Shown piece after piece: positions 54,242 through 64,000 of a DNA stretch of 64,000 nt. The stretch spans positions 248,001-312,000 of the forward strand of contig NZ_ATUS01000002.1 in the NCBI RefSeq assembly GCF_000420325.1. Direction: 5' to 3'. Origin of the DNA: Spongiibacter tropicus DSM 19543. Its GTDB lineage: Bacteria > Pseudomonadota > Gammaproteobacteria > Pseudomonadales > Spongiibacteraceae. The position numbers and the translations under genes were made by a program. The number at the start of each line of letters is the position of its first letter. Within the stretch, counting starts at the first letter, position 1. The notes below the pieces were generated by a model. The model ran no database searches, was not told the origin of the DNA, and was given only the letters and a program-made list of their open reading frames with translations.

Positions 54242-54282
54242 GGGGCTCGCTGGCGCAGGGGAAGTCGCGCGCAACGAGCCCC
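54242..54282. terminator. Possible terminator after gdhA
   Basis: 8-bp inverted repeat GGGGCTCG/CGAGCCCC with a 25-nt GC-rich loop between the convergent gdhA and 54289 genes. No T-run, so low confidence. Confidence 0.35.
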
Positions 54283-54288
54283 AAGACA

Positions 54289-54735
54289 CTAGAACGGCAG
54301 TACCGCCTGTAAGGCAGGATCACTGTTCAATAGCACATCTGTCAGCGACAGACTGCCCGCCCCCGCCAGAGGGATTCCAGCCCCCAGTTTGTGGTTGGAC
54401 AGTACAATTTCTAACAGGCCATCGGCGATCAGCAACGCGCCCTCAACATCTCTTACCACCGGCAAACCACGGCCATCCAGCACCGGCAAACTCTCCAGTA
54501 CAGGCACGCCGTCAAGCAGCGAACGGCCACCGTTGGCGAACAACAGCGACCCGCTGAGCTGATTGACGGTGCCCACGGGGTCACCCAGCACACCGCCAAT
54601 CAAGGGGAGTGACGACAGCAGCCCATCTCCACCGATGCCCAGCGCGCCGAGCACGGGCAGTTCGGCCGAAGCGATACTGGCGTTCAGTATAAACACACTG
54701 GCAATGGCGGTTTTCGTCAGGCGCGTTATTGTCAT
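54289..54735 (-). CDS. Small exported Gly/Leu/Val-rich protein, unknown function
   Basis: 148 residues from the ATG at 54735, which has AAGGAG 6 nt upstream; longer in-frame starts lack ribosome sites. Signal peptide about 1-24 (cleavage after I-A-S-A). The mature part has no cysteine and repeats short motifs of the type LPVL or LPLI with Gly/Asp turns (ELPVLGALGIGGDGLLSSL, LPLIGGVLGDPVG, VPVLESLPVLDGRGLPVV). I do not recognise the family. Composition suggests a low-complexity structural or surface-associated protein, but nothing in the sequence proves this. Confidence 0.7.
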   Translation of the reverse strand: MTITRLTKTAIASVFILNASIASAELPVLGALGIGGDGLLSSLPLIGGVLGDPVGTVNQLSGSLLFANGGRSLLDGVPVLESLPVLDGRGLPVVRDVEGALLIADGLLEIVLSNHKLGAGIPLAGAGSLSLTDVLLNSDPALQAVLPF

Positions 54736-54967
54736 TATTGTCTCCTTCTTCATGAATCGCTGCCCGCCTTTACCGGCGGACATCATTGGGATAAAAAATC
54801 CGGGAAAGCTGTCAGCGCAGATTCCCGGCAATTGGCCCCGGAGTGGAACGGGCAACGTTGTTAACGCTGAGACCAAACGCTCGACGTCAAAATCACTTTT
54901 CGTAGAGAACAAACTACGCCGATAATTTGTCGATAATCCGCCACAAAGCATTCAAATACGGTCATCG

Positions 54968-55879
54968 TTACACTCTGTTCGGCTTGGCAGCCACCGGGTG
55001 ATGCGGCCTCAGCGGACGTCGACTGAAGATATCAATGACGACATTTCCGTTTGCTCTCATCACCGCTTCGATGCGTCTAAACAAGGCGTGGTAGCGATAA
55101 AACGGCACCCGAGGAAAAGCATGATGAATGGAGTGCAAGTTCTGCCCCAGCCAAAACCATTCCACCGGCTTGGCCCAAAGAGGAAACACCATGCTATTGG
55201 TATTGCGATAACGAGCCGAGTCTTCGTATGGCAGATGAGGACGATAGGCAAACCAGTAAGTCGTAAACGCCAGCCCCAGAAAGTACCCCACCTGTATGAT
55301 CGCCATAATCTTGGGAGCGAGTACAAAAAGTGCCACACGCCAGGCAAGTGCCACGCTGAGCTCCGCGAGAAAAATGAGTCGGGTATTCCGCGACGACGCA
55401 GAGACTCCTCCTTTGACGGCATACGTCATTTGCATCCACCAAAAGCGCAGCACCGCCTGCGCCGACGCGAACAGACTGCGCCCCATGTCTTTCAGCATAA
55501 AATCCGGATCTTTACCGGGCACATTGGTATGACGGTGATGCGCCAGATGTTCTTCCCGGTGCGATGCGTAAGGAATAAGGACGATCTGAGCCGCAAGATA
55601 GCCGCAAGCATCATTCAAGTAACTCAGTGATCGGTGTCGACCATTGATATTCCCGTGCACGGCTTCGTGCAGCGGGGTATAGGACATGTAGGTAATGGCC
55701 GCGACAGCAAATACCGCGATTGATAGCGGCATCTCGCCGTTAAAAGCGAGGTAATACGTCATCGCGTAACTGGCAAACAGTCCCGCGGTCATCAATAGTG
55801 TGGGCAGCGCAAAGTGCCCCATATACCGCAGCGCCTGTTGAGTGGCCTGCCGGTTCATGTTCTCCAAATCGTGCGTCAT
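54968..55879 (-). CDS. Membrane fatty acid desaturase / hydroxylase
   Basis: 303 residues from the ATG at 55879, which has GGGAGG 4 nt upstream. Membrane di-iron enzyme with three histidine boxes: HEAVHG (71-76), HREEHLAHHRHTN (107-119) and HSIHH (249-253). Hydrophobic segments flank them (about 24-50, 55-70, 170-200). The second box with an extra HxxHH suits the fatty acid desaturase superfamily, which also includes carotene hydroxylases; the substrate is not decided by sequence. Divergent from an AraC-family regulator that may control it. Confidence 0.88.
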   Translation of the reverse strand: MTHDLENMNRQATQQALRYMGHFALPTLLMTAGLFASYAMTYYLAFNGEMPLSIAVFAVAAITYMSYTPLHEAVHGNINGRHRSLSYLNDACGYLAAQIVLIPYASHREEHLAHHRHTNVPGKDPDFMLKDMGRSLFASAQAVLRFWWMQMTYAVKGGVSASSRNTRLIFLAELSVALAWRVALFVLAPKIMAIIQVGYFLGLAFTTYWFAYRPHLPYEDSARYRNTNSMVFPLWAKPVEWFWLGQNLHSIHHAFPRVPFYRYHALFRRIEAVMRANGNVVIDIFSRRPLRPHHPVAAKPNRV

Positions 55880-56240
55880 ATTGCCTCCCGTGACACTCGA
55901 AGGCGACGTGCTCATCAGCGCTCAGCACCGCCCCTTATTCAACAACAATAACGGGCGGACAACATCATTGACCGACAAAAAATATTCATATCAAGACAGC
56001 AGACAAGCCACTCCTACCCGCAAGGCAGAGCTAAGCAGAGCAGTGAGAACCGCGTCGCAGCACGGCAATTTCTTACCCTGCCAGCCCGGGAAAAAACACC
56101 GAAAATTACATAAGCCACTGTTTATTAGAAATATTTCAAAAAGTAGACAAATTTATAAAGCCGACGTACTATTCATTTTAAGCCAACGCCCGGTCGTTTC
56201 AGACTGGCGGCCATATAACAATTACTCTTGGCCATGCAAC
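55880..56240. other. Divergent intergenic region, AT-rich
   Basis: About 360 bp between the desaturase and araC-type genes. Its right half is AT-rich and contains the promoter listed at 56144-56172. I see no RNA gene or repeat. Confidence 0.5.
56144..56172 (+). promoter_or_regulatory. Predicted sigma-70 promoter of the AraC-family gene
   Basis: TAGACA (five of six) and TACTAT (four of six) with an ideal 17-bp spacer. Start near 56179, about 62 nt before the ATG at 56241. Confidence 0.5.
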
Positions 56241-57287
56241 ATGAATAGTGACTCCAGCAAGCTTATTGCTCTCAATACTCGCGCGTATCCTATTGCCCTG
56301 CTGGACCTGGCAGAGAAATTCTACGAGCGCCGAAAATTCAATGTTGAAAGCCTCTACACCCGCTGCCAGATCGACCCGTCGCAAATAGCTCGACAACAGA
56401 ACAGCATTACCGACTGGCAATTCCGCGAACTCGTCGCGGCCTGCACGGATATAGCCCTTCCGGGAACGCCCTTGTCCGTTCAGCTGGCAGACTGTATTCC
56501 GATTACCATCCCGGGAGGGATGTTCGGGCTGGCATCCTTCACGGCAAAAGACGTCCGGCAGGCTCTCGGCTTGATGATCGATTTTTCTCACACTGTGATG
56601 CCCGCCTACAAATTTGAGCGCATCAGCGTCGGGAAACAGTGGCATATTCTGCTGCACCCCGCCGTGGATATGGGCGCAGTGCAGGCCCATATTGACGAGT
56701 CCGTCTGTGGATATTTTCTCAACTTCCGTCACTTCGCCAGATTGAGCGAGCCCGCCATACAGGTCCATCTGCGCCACGAACCGCTTGGCGATATCGGCGC
56801 CTACGAGGAGCACTTCAAGGCGAAGTTCTTCTTCTCACAAAAGAGCTGCAAGCTCATCTTCGACCATCACCACCTTCAAGAACCACTGCTCACCCACAAC
56901 AAGGCCACGTTTGACGAGGTCTATCTGAAACTGCAGGACAGCGATCCCAGCATCGCGCATTCGTCGGTGGTCGCAAAAGTGAAGAAGATGCTGCAGTCGC
57001 GACTTTCTCAAGGCCAGAGTACGAGCATCTGTCAGGCCGCCGACATGCTCAATATTTCCGAACGCACATTGGCTCGCCGACTGCAGCGCGAAGGCGCCTC
57101 CTTCGTGGAGCTGAAACAGCAGGCATCGATGGACTACGCCAAATTGCTGCTCGAAAGTACCGAGCAGCCCGTCAGTAAAATCGCCCGCACCTGCGGCTAC
57201 AACAGCGACTCCAATTTTTCGCGGGCATTTAAGAGCTCTACCGGTCAAACCCCAAAACAGTTTCGGGGACGCTCCATCGCCAGCTGA
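56241..57287 (+). CDS. AraC-family transcriptional regulator
   Basis: 348 residues from the ATG at 56241; the upstream open frame is AT-rich promoter sequence. The N-terminal ligand-binding domain (about 15-200) is of the arabinose-binding-like PF12625 type (QNSITDWQFRELVAAC, GGMFGLASFTAKDVRQAL). The C-terminal double HTH (about 245-345) includes ICQAADMLNISERTLARRLQ and VSKIARTCGYNSDSNFSRAF with the family GQTPKQFR ending. It probably regulates the divergent desaturase and/or the downstream GMC oxidoreductase, likely in response to a lipid or sterol-like compound; this is inferred from neighbours. Confidence 0.92.
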   Translation: MNSDSSKLIALNTRAYPIALLDLAEKFYERRKFNVESLYTRCQIDPSQIARQQNSITDWQFRELVAACTDIALPGTPLSVQLADCIPITIPGGMFGLASFTAKDVRQALGLMIDFSHTVMPAYKFERISVGKQWHILLHPAVDMGAVQAHIDESVCGYFLNFRHFARLSEPAIQVHLRHEPLGDIGAYEEHFKAKFFFSQKSCKLIFDHHHLQEPLLTHNKATFDEVYLKLQDSDPSIAHSSVVAKVKKMLQSRLSQGQSTSICQAADMLNISERTLARRLQREGASFVELKQQASMDYAKLLLESTEQPVSKIARTCGYNSDSNFSRAFKSSTGQTPKQFRGRSIAS

Positions 57288-57424
57288 GCAACACGCGACG
57301 AACGTCCTGTAATGAACAGTTTTCGTCCGCAAATAACAGCCCCACCTTGTCTACACTGCACGCTCAGAATTTTTTATAAAAAGGCGGCGCGTAGCAGCTG
57401 CCCACCCCATTCAGAACGGCAGTT

Positions 57425-59077
57425 ATGACAACATTTGATTACGACTACATTGTGATTGGCTCAGGTTTTGGCGGCAGCGTCAGCGCCTGTCGACTCAGCG
57501 AAAAAGGCTATCGGGTGCTGGTCGTTGAGCAGGGACGGCGCTGGACACCGGAGAACCTGCCGCCGAGCAACTGGCGCATTGCTCGCTACCTGTGGAAACC
57601 CCTGCTCGGCCTGCGCGGCTTTCTCAGCATGCGCCTGTTCCGTCACGCCTTGATTCTACATGGCAATGCGGTAGGCGGCGGCTCCATCACCTACGCGCAG
57701 ACCTTGCTGGTTCCCCCCGACTCGGTCTGGCGGGATGGTAACTGGGCGGGGCTGGAAGACTGGCAGCGCGTCATGCCACAGCACTACACCACTGCCAAAA
57801 AAATGCTGGGCGTCACTCAAAACCAACGGCCTGCGGCTGCCGACAGCACGTTACGCGATATGGCTGTCGCCACGGGCGTGGGGGACAGTTTCTACTACAC
57901 CGACGTCGGCGTCTTCTTTGGCAACGACGCCGACACCCCCGGCAGTGACTACCCCGACCCCTACTTCGACGGCAAAGGCCCCCGCCGAAACTCCTGCATT
58001 GCCTGTGGCGGCTGCATGGTCGGTTGCCGCTATAACGCCAAAAACACGCTGGACAAAAACTATCTGTATTTCGCCGAGCAACAGGGCGCCAAGGTGCTGG
58101 CAGAGACTCGCGTGGTCGATGTCCGCCCCGCGGGCAACAGCACTGATGGCAGCGATGGCTACACGGTCAGCACCGTCGACGCCTTTGCTCGTCTGGGCGG
58201 TACAAGGCGAAATTTCACGGCGAAATCTGTCGTGTTCGCCGCATCGTCACTGGGCACCCAAGGCCTGCTGTTTCAGCTAAAAGACCAGGGCTCACTGCCA
58301 AACATTTCCGACGACCTGGGTAATCGCGTGCGCACCAACTCCGAGTCTATCCTCGGCGTACGCTACCCCGGCGCCGAGCAGGATCTGTCCAAGGGCATTG
58401 CCATCGGCTCAGGCATTCATATCGACGCTCACACCCACATTGAAGCCGTACGCTACCCCGATGGCTCGAACCTGCTGAGCAGCCTGTTCACCGTCCTGAC
58501 CGGCGGCCAGCCGGGAGTGACCCGCATCGCCTACTGGCTGCTGGCAATTTTGCGACTGCTGATTACCCGACCCGTTTCGGGCCTGAGGAGCCTGCTGCCC
58601 TGGCGGTTTTCCCGCGAGACGGTGATTCTGCTGGTCATGCAGACCCTGGACGGCCACATCAATATGCGCTGGAAGCGCCGCTGGTACTGGCCGTTCTCCA
58701 AGCAGTTGTGCAGTGAAGGCGACCCCATTCCCACGTTTATCCCAGAGGCCAATCGCTTTGCGCAGAAAGCCGCCGAGGCCACGGGTGGCATCGCGCTGAG
58801 TTCGCTGTCGGAAATCGCCTTCAATGTCCCCACCACAGCTCACTGCATGGGCGGCTGCGCCATGGCAGACAACCCTGAGCACGGCGTTATCGACGCTCAA
58901 AACCGGGTCTTCAATTATCAGAATCTGTATGTGGTCGATGGCTCAATGCTGTCGGCCAATCTGGGGGTCAATCCCAGTCTGACGATTACTGCGCTGGCCG
59001 AGCGGGCAATGAGTTATATTCCGCCGAAGACCGTCTCAGCTGACGCTGGAGAAACGGTGGATGATCACCACGCCTGA
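57425..59077 (+). CDS. GMC-family FAD oxidoreductase, cholesterol-oxidase-like
   Basis: 550 residues. FAD dinucleotide loop YIVIGSGFGGSVSACRLSEKG (about 8-28), preceded by an uncleaved N-terminus, then HGNAVGGGSITYAQ (near 78). A cysteine-rich stretch CIACGGCMVGCRYNAKNTLD (near 190-209) follows, and the C-terminal HCMGGCAMAD and VVDGSMLSANLGVNPSLTI close the FAD domain. Related proteins oxidise sterols or long-chain alcohols; the substrate is unknown here. Downstream of the AraC regulator (137 bp). The last 42 bp overlap the convergent SMR gene. Confidence 0.88.
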   Translation: MTTFDYDYIVIGSGFGGSVSACRLSEKGYRVLVVEQGRRWTPENLPPSNWRIARYLWKPLLGLRGFLSMRLFRHALILHGNAVGGGSITYAQTLLVPPDSVWRDGNWAGLEDWQRVMPQHYTTAKKMLGVTQNQRPAAADSTLRDMAVATGVGDSFYYTDVGVFFGNDADTPGSDYPDPYFDGKGPRRNSCIACGGCMVGCRYNAKNTLDKNYLYFAEQQGAKVLAETRVVDVRPAGNSTDGSDGYTVSTVDAFARLGGTRRNFTAKSVVFAASSLGTQGLLFQLKDQGSLPNISDDLGNRVRTNSESILGVRYPGAEQDLSKGIAIGSGIHIDAHTHIEAVRYPDGSNLLSSLFTVLTGGQPGVTRIAYWLLAILRLLITRPVSGLRSLLPWRFSRETVILLVMQTLDGHINMRWKRRWYWPFSKQLCSEGDPIPTFIPEANRFAQKAAEATGGIALSSLSEIAFNVPTTAHCMGGCAMADNPEHGVIDAQNRVFNYQNLYVVDGSMLSANLGVNPSLTITALAERAMSYIPPKTVSADAGETVDDHHA

Positions 59078-59362
59078 CAGAATCAGCGCGATACCAAGTA
59101 AAGCGGGCAGATCGAGTCGCTGCCCGTACATCAGATAAGCGACCAGTGCGATCAGCACGATGCCCAGCCCCGACCAAACGGCGTAAACCACACCAAGGGG
59201 AATGGACTTCAGGGTGAGTGAGAGCAGATAAAACGACAGGCCGTAGCCAAGTACCACCAACGCCGACGGCCAGAACCGTGAAAAACCCTCACTGGCCTTC
59301 AGCGCGGAAGTGGCCACCACCTCCGCCGCAATCGCCAGACCCAAGTAAGCCCAAGGACCCAT
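59036..59362 (-). CDS. Small multidrug resistance (EmrE-like) transporter
   Basis: 108 residues with four membrane helices. The essential membrane Glu is in LAIAAEVVATSALKAS (Glu14 position), and GVVYAVWSGLGIVLIALVAY matches the EmrE signature. GQRLDLPALLGIALILSGVVII forms the last helices. Proton-coupled exporter of cationic compounds by family. Its 3' end overlaps the GMC gene by 42 bp tail to tail. Confidence 0.93.
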   Translation of the reverse strand: MGPWAYLGLAIAAEVVATSALKASEGFSRFWPSALVVLGYGLSFYLLSLTLKSIPLGVVYAVWSGLGIVLIALVAYLMYGQRLDLPALLGIALILSGVVIIHRFSSVS

Positions 59363-59388
59363 GGCCGCGCTCCCCTATGTGTCAACGG

Positions 59389-59802
59389 TTACCGGTGATA
59401 CTCACCGGCCCGCTCTGGCTGGTAGGTAACTTCTTTAATCCGCACCCGCAGCTCACCACTGCCAGGCTTCGGCCAAGCGATGCTGTCACCCTGAGACAGC
59501 CCCAGCAAGGCACTGCCTACCGGCGCAAGAATAGAGATGGTCTTGCCGCTGTCATCCACATCCTTGGGGTACACCAGGGTCAGGCAGAAAGACTCGGATG
59601 ACGATTCCACTTCAAAGTGCACGGTGGAGTTCATCGTGACCACCGTCGGCGGCACGTCTTTCGGTTCGACAATCTCCGCCCTCGCCAACTCCGCCTCCAG
59701 GGCATCGCGGCCGGGAAATGCCCCGTCGGGCAATGAGTCAATCAAGGTCTCCAGACGATCGGCGTCCAGAGAAGAAATAGTAATACTCGGGTTTTCGTTC
59801 AT
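59389..59802 (-). CDS. rnk: Regulator of nucleoside diphosphate kinase (Rnk)
   Basis: 137 residues from the ATG at 59802 (NENPSITISSLDADRLETLI). GreA/GreB-like protein with a short coiled coil (about 20-50) that binds RNA polymerase, and a C-terminal FKBP-like domain (about 55-137; TVVTMNSTVHFEVES, then ISILAPVGSALLGLSQGDSI and GELRVRIKEVTYQPE). Rnk influences NTP pools and growth physiology. Upstream GAGA serves as a weak ribosome site. Confidence 0.92.
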   Translation of the reverse strand: MNENPSITISSLDADRLETLIDSLPDGAFPGRDALEAELARAEIVEPKDVPPTVVTMNSTVHFEVESSSESFCLTLVYPKDVDDSGKTISILAPVGSALLGLSQGDSIAWPKPGSGELRVRIKEVTYQPERAGEYHR

Positions 59803-59815
59803 GCCTTTCTCTCGC

Positions 59816-59843
59816 AAAAAAGCCGGACCACAGGGGCCCGGCT
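59816..59843 (-). terminator. Intrinsic terminator of the GGDEF gene
   Basis: Minus strand: AGCCGG, an 11-nt loop, CCGGCT and then T residues. It lies about 90 bp after the stop at 59933 and just before the rnk start, so rnk has its own promoter or relies on leaky termination. Confidence 0.7.
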
Positions 59844-59932
59844 AACAAACTACATCTTACTCTTCTTGCGGAGGGATTGAAGCCCGCTCGCACAATTTCA
59901 GTGCAAGCGGCAAAGAGGCGCCCAAAGGTCGT

Positions 59933-61090
59933 TTATATCGACCGCGCATCGCGCTCAGCCGAAGCGGAAACAACGCAATTGCGCCCGCGATATTTGGCTT
60001 CGTAGAGCAGGCGATCAACCGTTTTATAGGCGTCATTGACGGTGTGCCCAGGAGGAAACTCCGCAACGCCGAAGCTGGCGGTGCACTGCCAGCCCGGTGC
60101 AACGGCGTCGAGATCGACCAGCTCAATGTCCCGGCGCAGCCGCTCAGCAACGCCGACCGCCGCCGCCTCATCGGTATTTGGCAAAAACAGCATGAACTCC
60201 TCGCCACCGTATCGGGCCGACACATCGCCCAGTCGCGTGCTGTGTTGAATGCGCTCGGCCAGCAGGACCAGCAACTGATCGCCAACGGAGTGGCCATAGC
60301 GGTCGTTGACCTGCTTGAAGTGATCGAGATCGATAAGAATCAGACTAAAACCCGGCTGGCGGCGCATGTGCCGCCCGACCTTCTCGCGGAACCCGGTGCG
60401 ATTACTGAGGCCGGTCAAACCATCGTGCCAGCCAAGCAGACGCATTTTTTCCAGAGCGCGGCTGCCCGCCACCAGAATCAGCAACAACGCGAAAACCACC
60501 AGAAACACATTCAAACTGACCTGCGTCAGCAGCCAGTAAAACGTGCCGTCGTAGCCAAAACTGTCTTCGTGGGTCGTCGGCGCCCAGATTGACCGCAACA
60601 GGCCGGCAACAATGAAGGTGCCGGTCAAAACAAACATCAACGTGTCGAGCGCGGAGCGACGAAAATGTTGGCGAATCTGCCACAGACCGAGGGCAAAGAT
60701 GATGGCAATAAAGCCGTTCAACACATAGATCCGGACAATTCGGTCCGACAGAACATCGGTGAAATAGATTCTGAGCACCAGTGCCAGCACCGTCAGCGCC
60801 GCGACAGGTAACCACTTTGGCTTCGCGCCGCCGTAACGCACCAGACCGTTATAAAACAGCAACACCGCGCCGAAGTACAGCAGCGTGGCCAGCAGGACAT
60901 TCAGCACTTCGTCACTGGGCCAAAGCAGTGTCTGCAATGTCATCCCCAGGCCGTAACTGATGTAGGCAAGCCCGAAATAGACAAAGCTCGAAAACTGCTT
61001 AAACCCCGCCCACACCGCCACGAACACAATGCCCATCACAAAGGCAAGCGCGGGGTGAGTCATAGCCAGCAGTGTTTCAGAATTCATCAT
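59933..61090 (-). CDS. Membrane GGDEF diguanylate cyclase
   Basis: 385 residues. About seven hydrophobic helices (residues 10-220) form a membrane sensor, followed by a GGDEF domain (about 225-375): WHDGLTGLSNRTGFREK, LILIDLDHFKQVNDRYGHSVGD, and the active site RYGGEEFMLFLP, a valid GGEEF variant. An I-site-like RxxD occurs as RRDIELVD after the active site. Predicted to make cyclic di-GMP. No EAL domain. Divergent from katG. Confidence 0.92.
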   Translation of the reverse strand: MMNSETLLAMTHPALAFVMGIVFVAVWAGFKQFSSFVYFGLAYISYGLGMTLQTLLWPSDEVLNVLLATLLYFGAVLLFYNGLVRYGGAKPKWLPVAALTVLALVLRIYFTDVLSDRIVRIYVLNGFIAIIFALGLWQIRQHFRRSALDTLMFVLTGTFIVAGLLRSIWAPTTHEDSFGYDGTFYWLLTQVSLNVFLVVFALLLILVAGSRALEKMRLLGWHDGLTGLSNRTGFREKVGRHMRRQPGFSLILIDLDHFKQVNDRYGHSVGDQLLVLLAERIQHSTRLGDVSARYGGEEFMLFLPNTDEAAAVGVAERLRRDIELVDLDAVAPGWQCTASFGVAEFPPGHTVNDAYKTVDRLLYEAKYRGRNCVVSASAERDARSI

Positions 61091-63640
<2,550 letters not shown>

Positions 63641-63658
63641 TCTGACAACGGCATGATC

Positions 63659-63691
63659 AGCCCCGCCGCAGTTCGCGCGCGGGGCTTTTTT
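63659..63691 (+). terminator. Intrinsic terminator of katG
   Basis: 8-bp stem AGCCCCGC/GCGGGGCT with a 12-nt loop, followed by TTTTTT. It lies 18 bp after the katG stop and just before the convergent gene at 63703. Confidence 0.85.
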
Positions 63692-63702
63692 ATGCGCGGA
63701 AA

Positions 63703-64000
63703 TTACCCTTCAATGCGGTGCAGTGCACACACCTTGTTACCCGAGGGATCGCGCAGATACGCCAGATACATTTGCCCCAAACCGCCTTCACGCACACCCG
63801 GTGCATCTTCGCAGGACGTGCCACCGTTGGCGACGCCTGCGGCGTGCCAAGCATCAGCCTGTTCCGGGCTGCTGGCGGCGAAGCCAACCGTGCTGCCATT
63901 ACCGTGGCAGGCCGCTTCGCCATTGATCGGTGAGGTAATCGCGAACACACCGGTGGCAGTAAAGTAGAAACAGCGGCCACGGTCGTCCATCACGCCGGGC
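63703..64000 (-). CDS. VOC (glyoxalase-like) family protein, 5' end outside window
   Basis: Open frame entering from the right edge; about 99 codons are visible. The sequence GVMDDRGRCFYFTATGVFAI followed by INGEAACHGNGSTVGFAA, ADAWHAAGVANGG and MYLAYLRDPSGNKVCALHR matches the VOC superfamily, whose members bind metals and small metabolites. The specific reaction is unknown. An internal ATG at 63993 could look like a start, but the frame stays open beyond it. Confidence 0.82.
   Translation of the reverse strand, partial: PGVMDDRGRCFYFTATGVFAITSPINGEAACHGNGSTVGFAASSPEQADAWHAAGVANGGTSCEDAPGVREGGLGQMYLAYLRDPSGNKVCALHRIEG

Overview
This window is a 64 kb stretch of ordinary, densely coded chromosome from a gammaproteobacterium. 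Gene order matches the Pseudomonas/Cellvibrionales type: mreBCD-maf-rng-yhdP beside gatCAB; moeB-prmC-prfA-hemA divergent from a TPR lipoprotein gene and lolB-ispE-tRNA-Gln-prs-rplY-pth-ychF-tRNA-Met; and miaB-ybeZ-ybeY-corC-(insert)-lnt-leuS-lptE-holA. LolB, LptE, Lnt, RhlB, CmoAB and a PA4642-like protein all indicate a Gram-negative gammaproteobacterium. The species cannot be fixed from sequence alone; a marine Spongiibacteraceae-like organism is my guess. No phage, insertion sequence, CRISPR array or rRNA operon was seen.

Layout. 1-7.7 kb (minus strand): cell-shape and envelope operon mreB, mreC, mreD, maf, rng, yhdP (cut by the window edge). 7.9-11.5 kb: gatCAB amidotransferase and a PA4642-like gene. 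11.5-17.4 kb: small accessory genes (Smr protein, CWC protein, two small secreted proteins), a siderophore-interacting flavoprotein divergent from a MarR regulator, cysZ, rhlB and a DoxX membrane protein. 17.5-21.5 kb (minus): moeB-prmC-prfA-hemA. 21.7-28.8 kb (plus): outer-membrane lipoprotein and housekeeping genes with two tRNAs. 29.2-31.5 kb: an Ig-like surface lipoprotein and a small outer-membrane barrel. 31.6-36.7 kb: cmoAB, a DUF1631-type protein, an aminotransferase and a DUF1820 protein. 36.9-47.9 kb: the miaB to holA cluster, interrupted by an FMN-dependent glutamate-synthase-like gene. 48-64 kb: more variable accessory genes, including a PepSY-like protein, an ELWxxDGT-repeat lipoprotein, a hybrid histidine kinase convergent with a LuxR-type response regulator, gdhA, a fatty acid desaturase, an AraC regulator, a GMC oxidoreductase, an SMR transporter, rnk, a GGDEF cyclase, an exported catalase-peroxidase and a partial VOC protein.

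Most unusual points. (1) Immediately downstream of tRNA-Gln the last 22 bp of the tRNA region are repeated exactly 173 bp away, next to the tRNA's apparent terminator. The segment between them ends in a tight cluster of five short hairpins enclosed by an outer stem. (2) mreC appears to start at an ATT codon. (3) The ribosome binding site of the glutamate-synthase-like gene is perfectly complementary to a sequence 46 nt upstream, in a way that would silence read-through transcripts but not transcripts from a local promoter. (4) Good candidate operators lie upstream of katG (OxyR type), gdhA (NtrC type) and between marR and the siderophore-interacting gene. I found no clearly new multi-gene system; the tRNA-Gln element is the best candidate for something undescribed.
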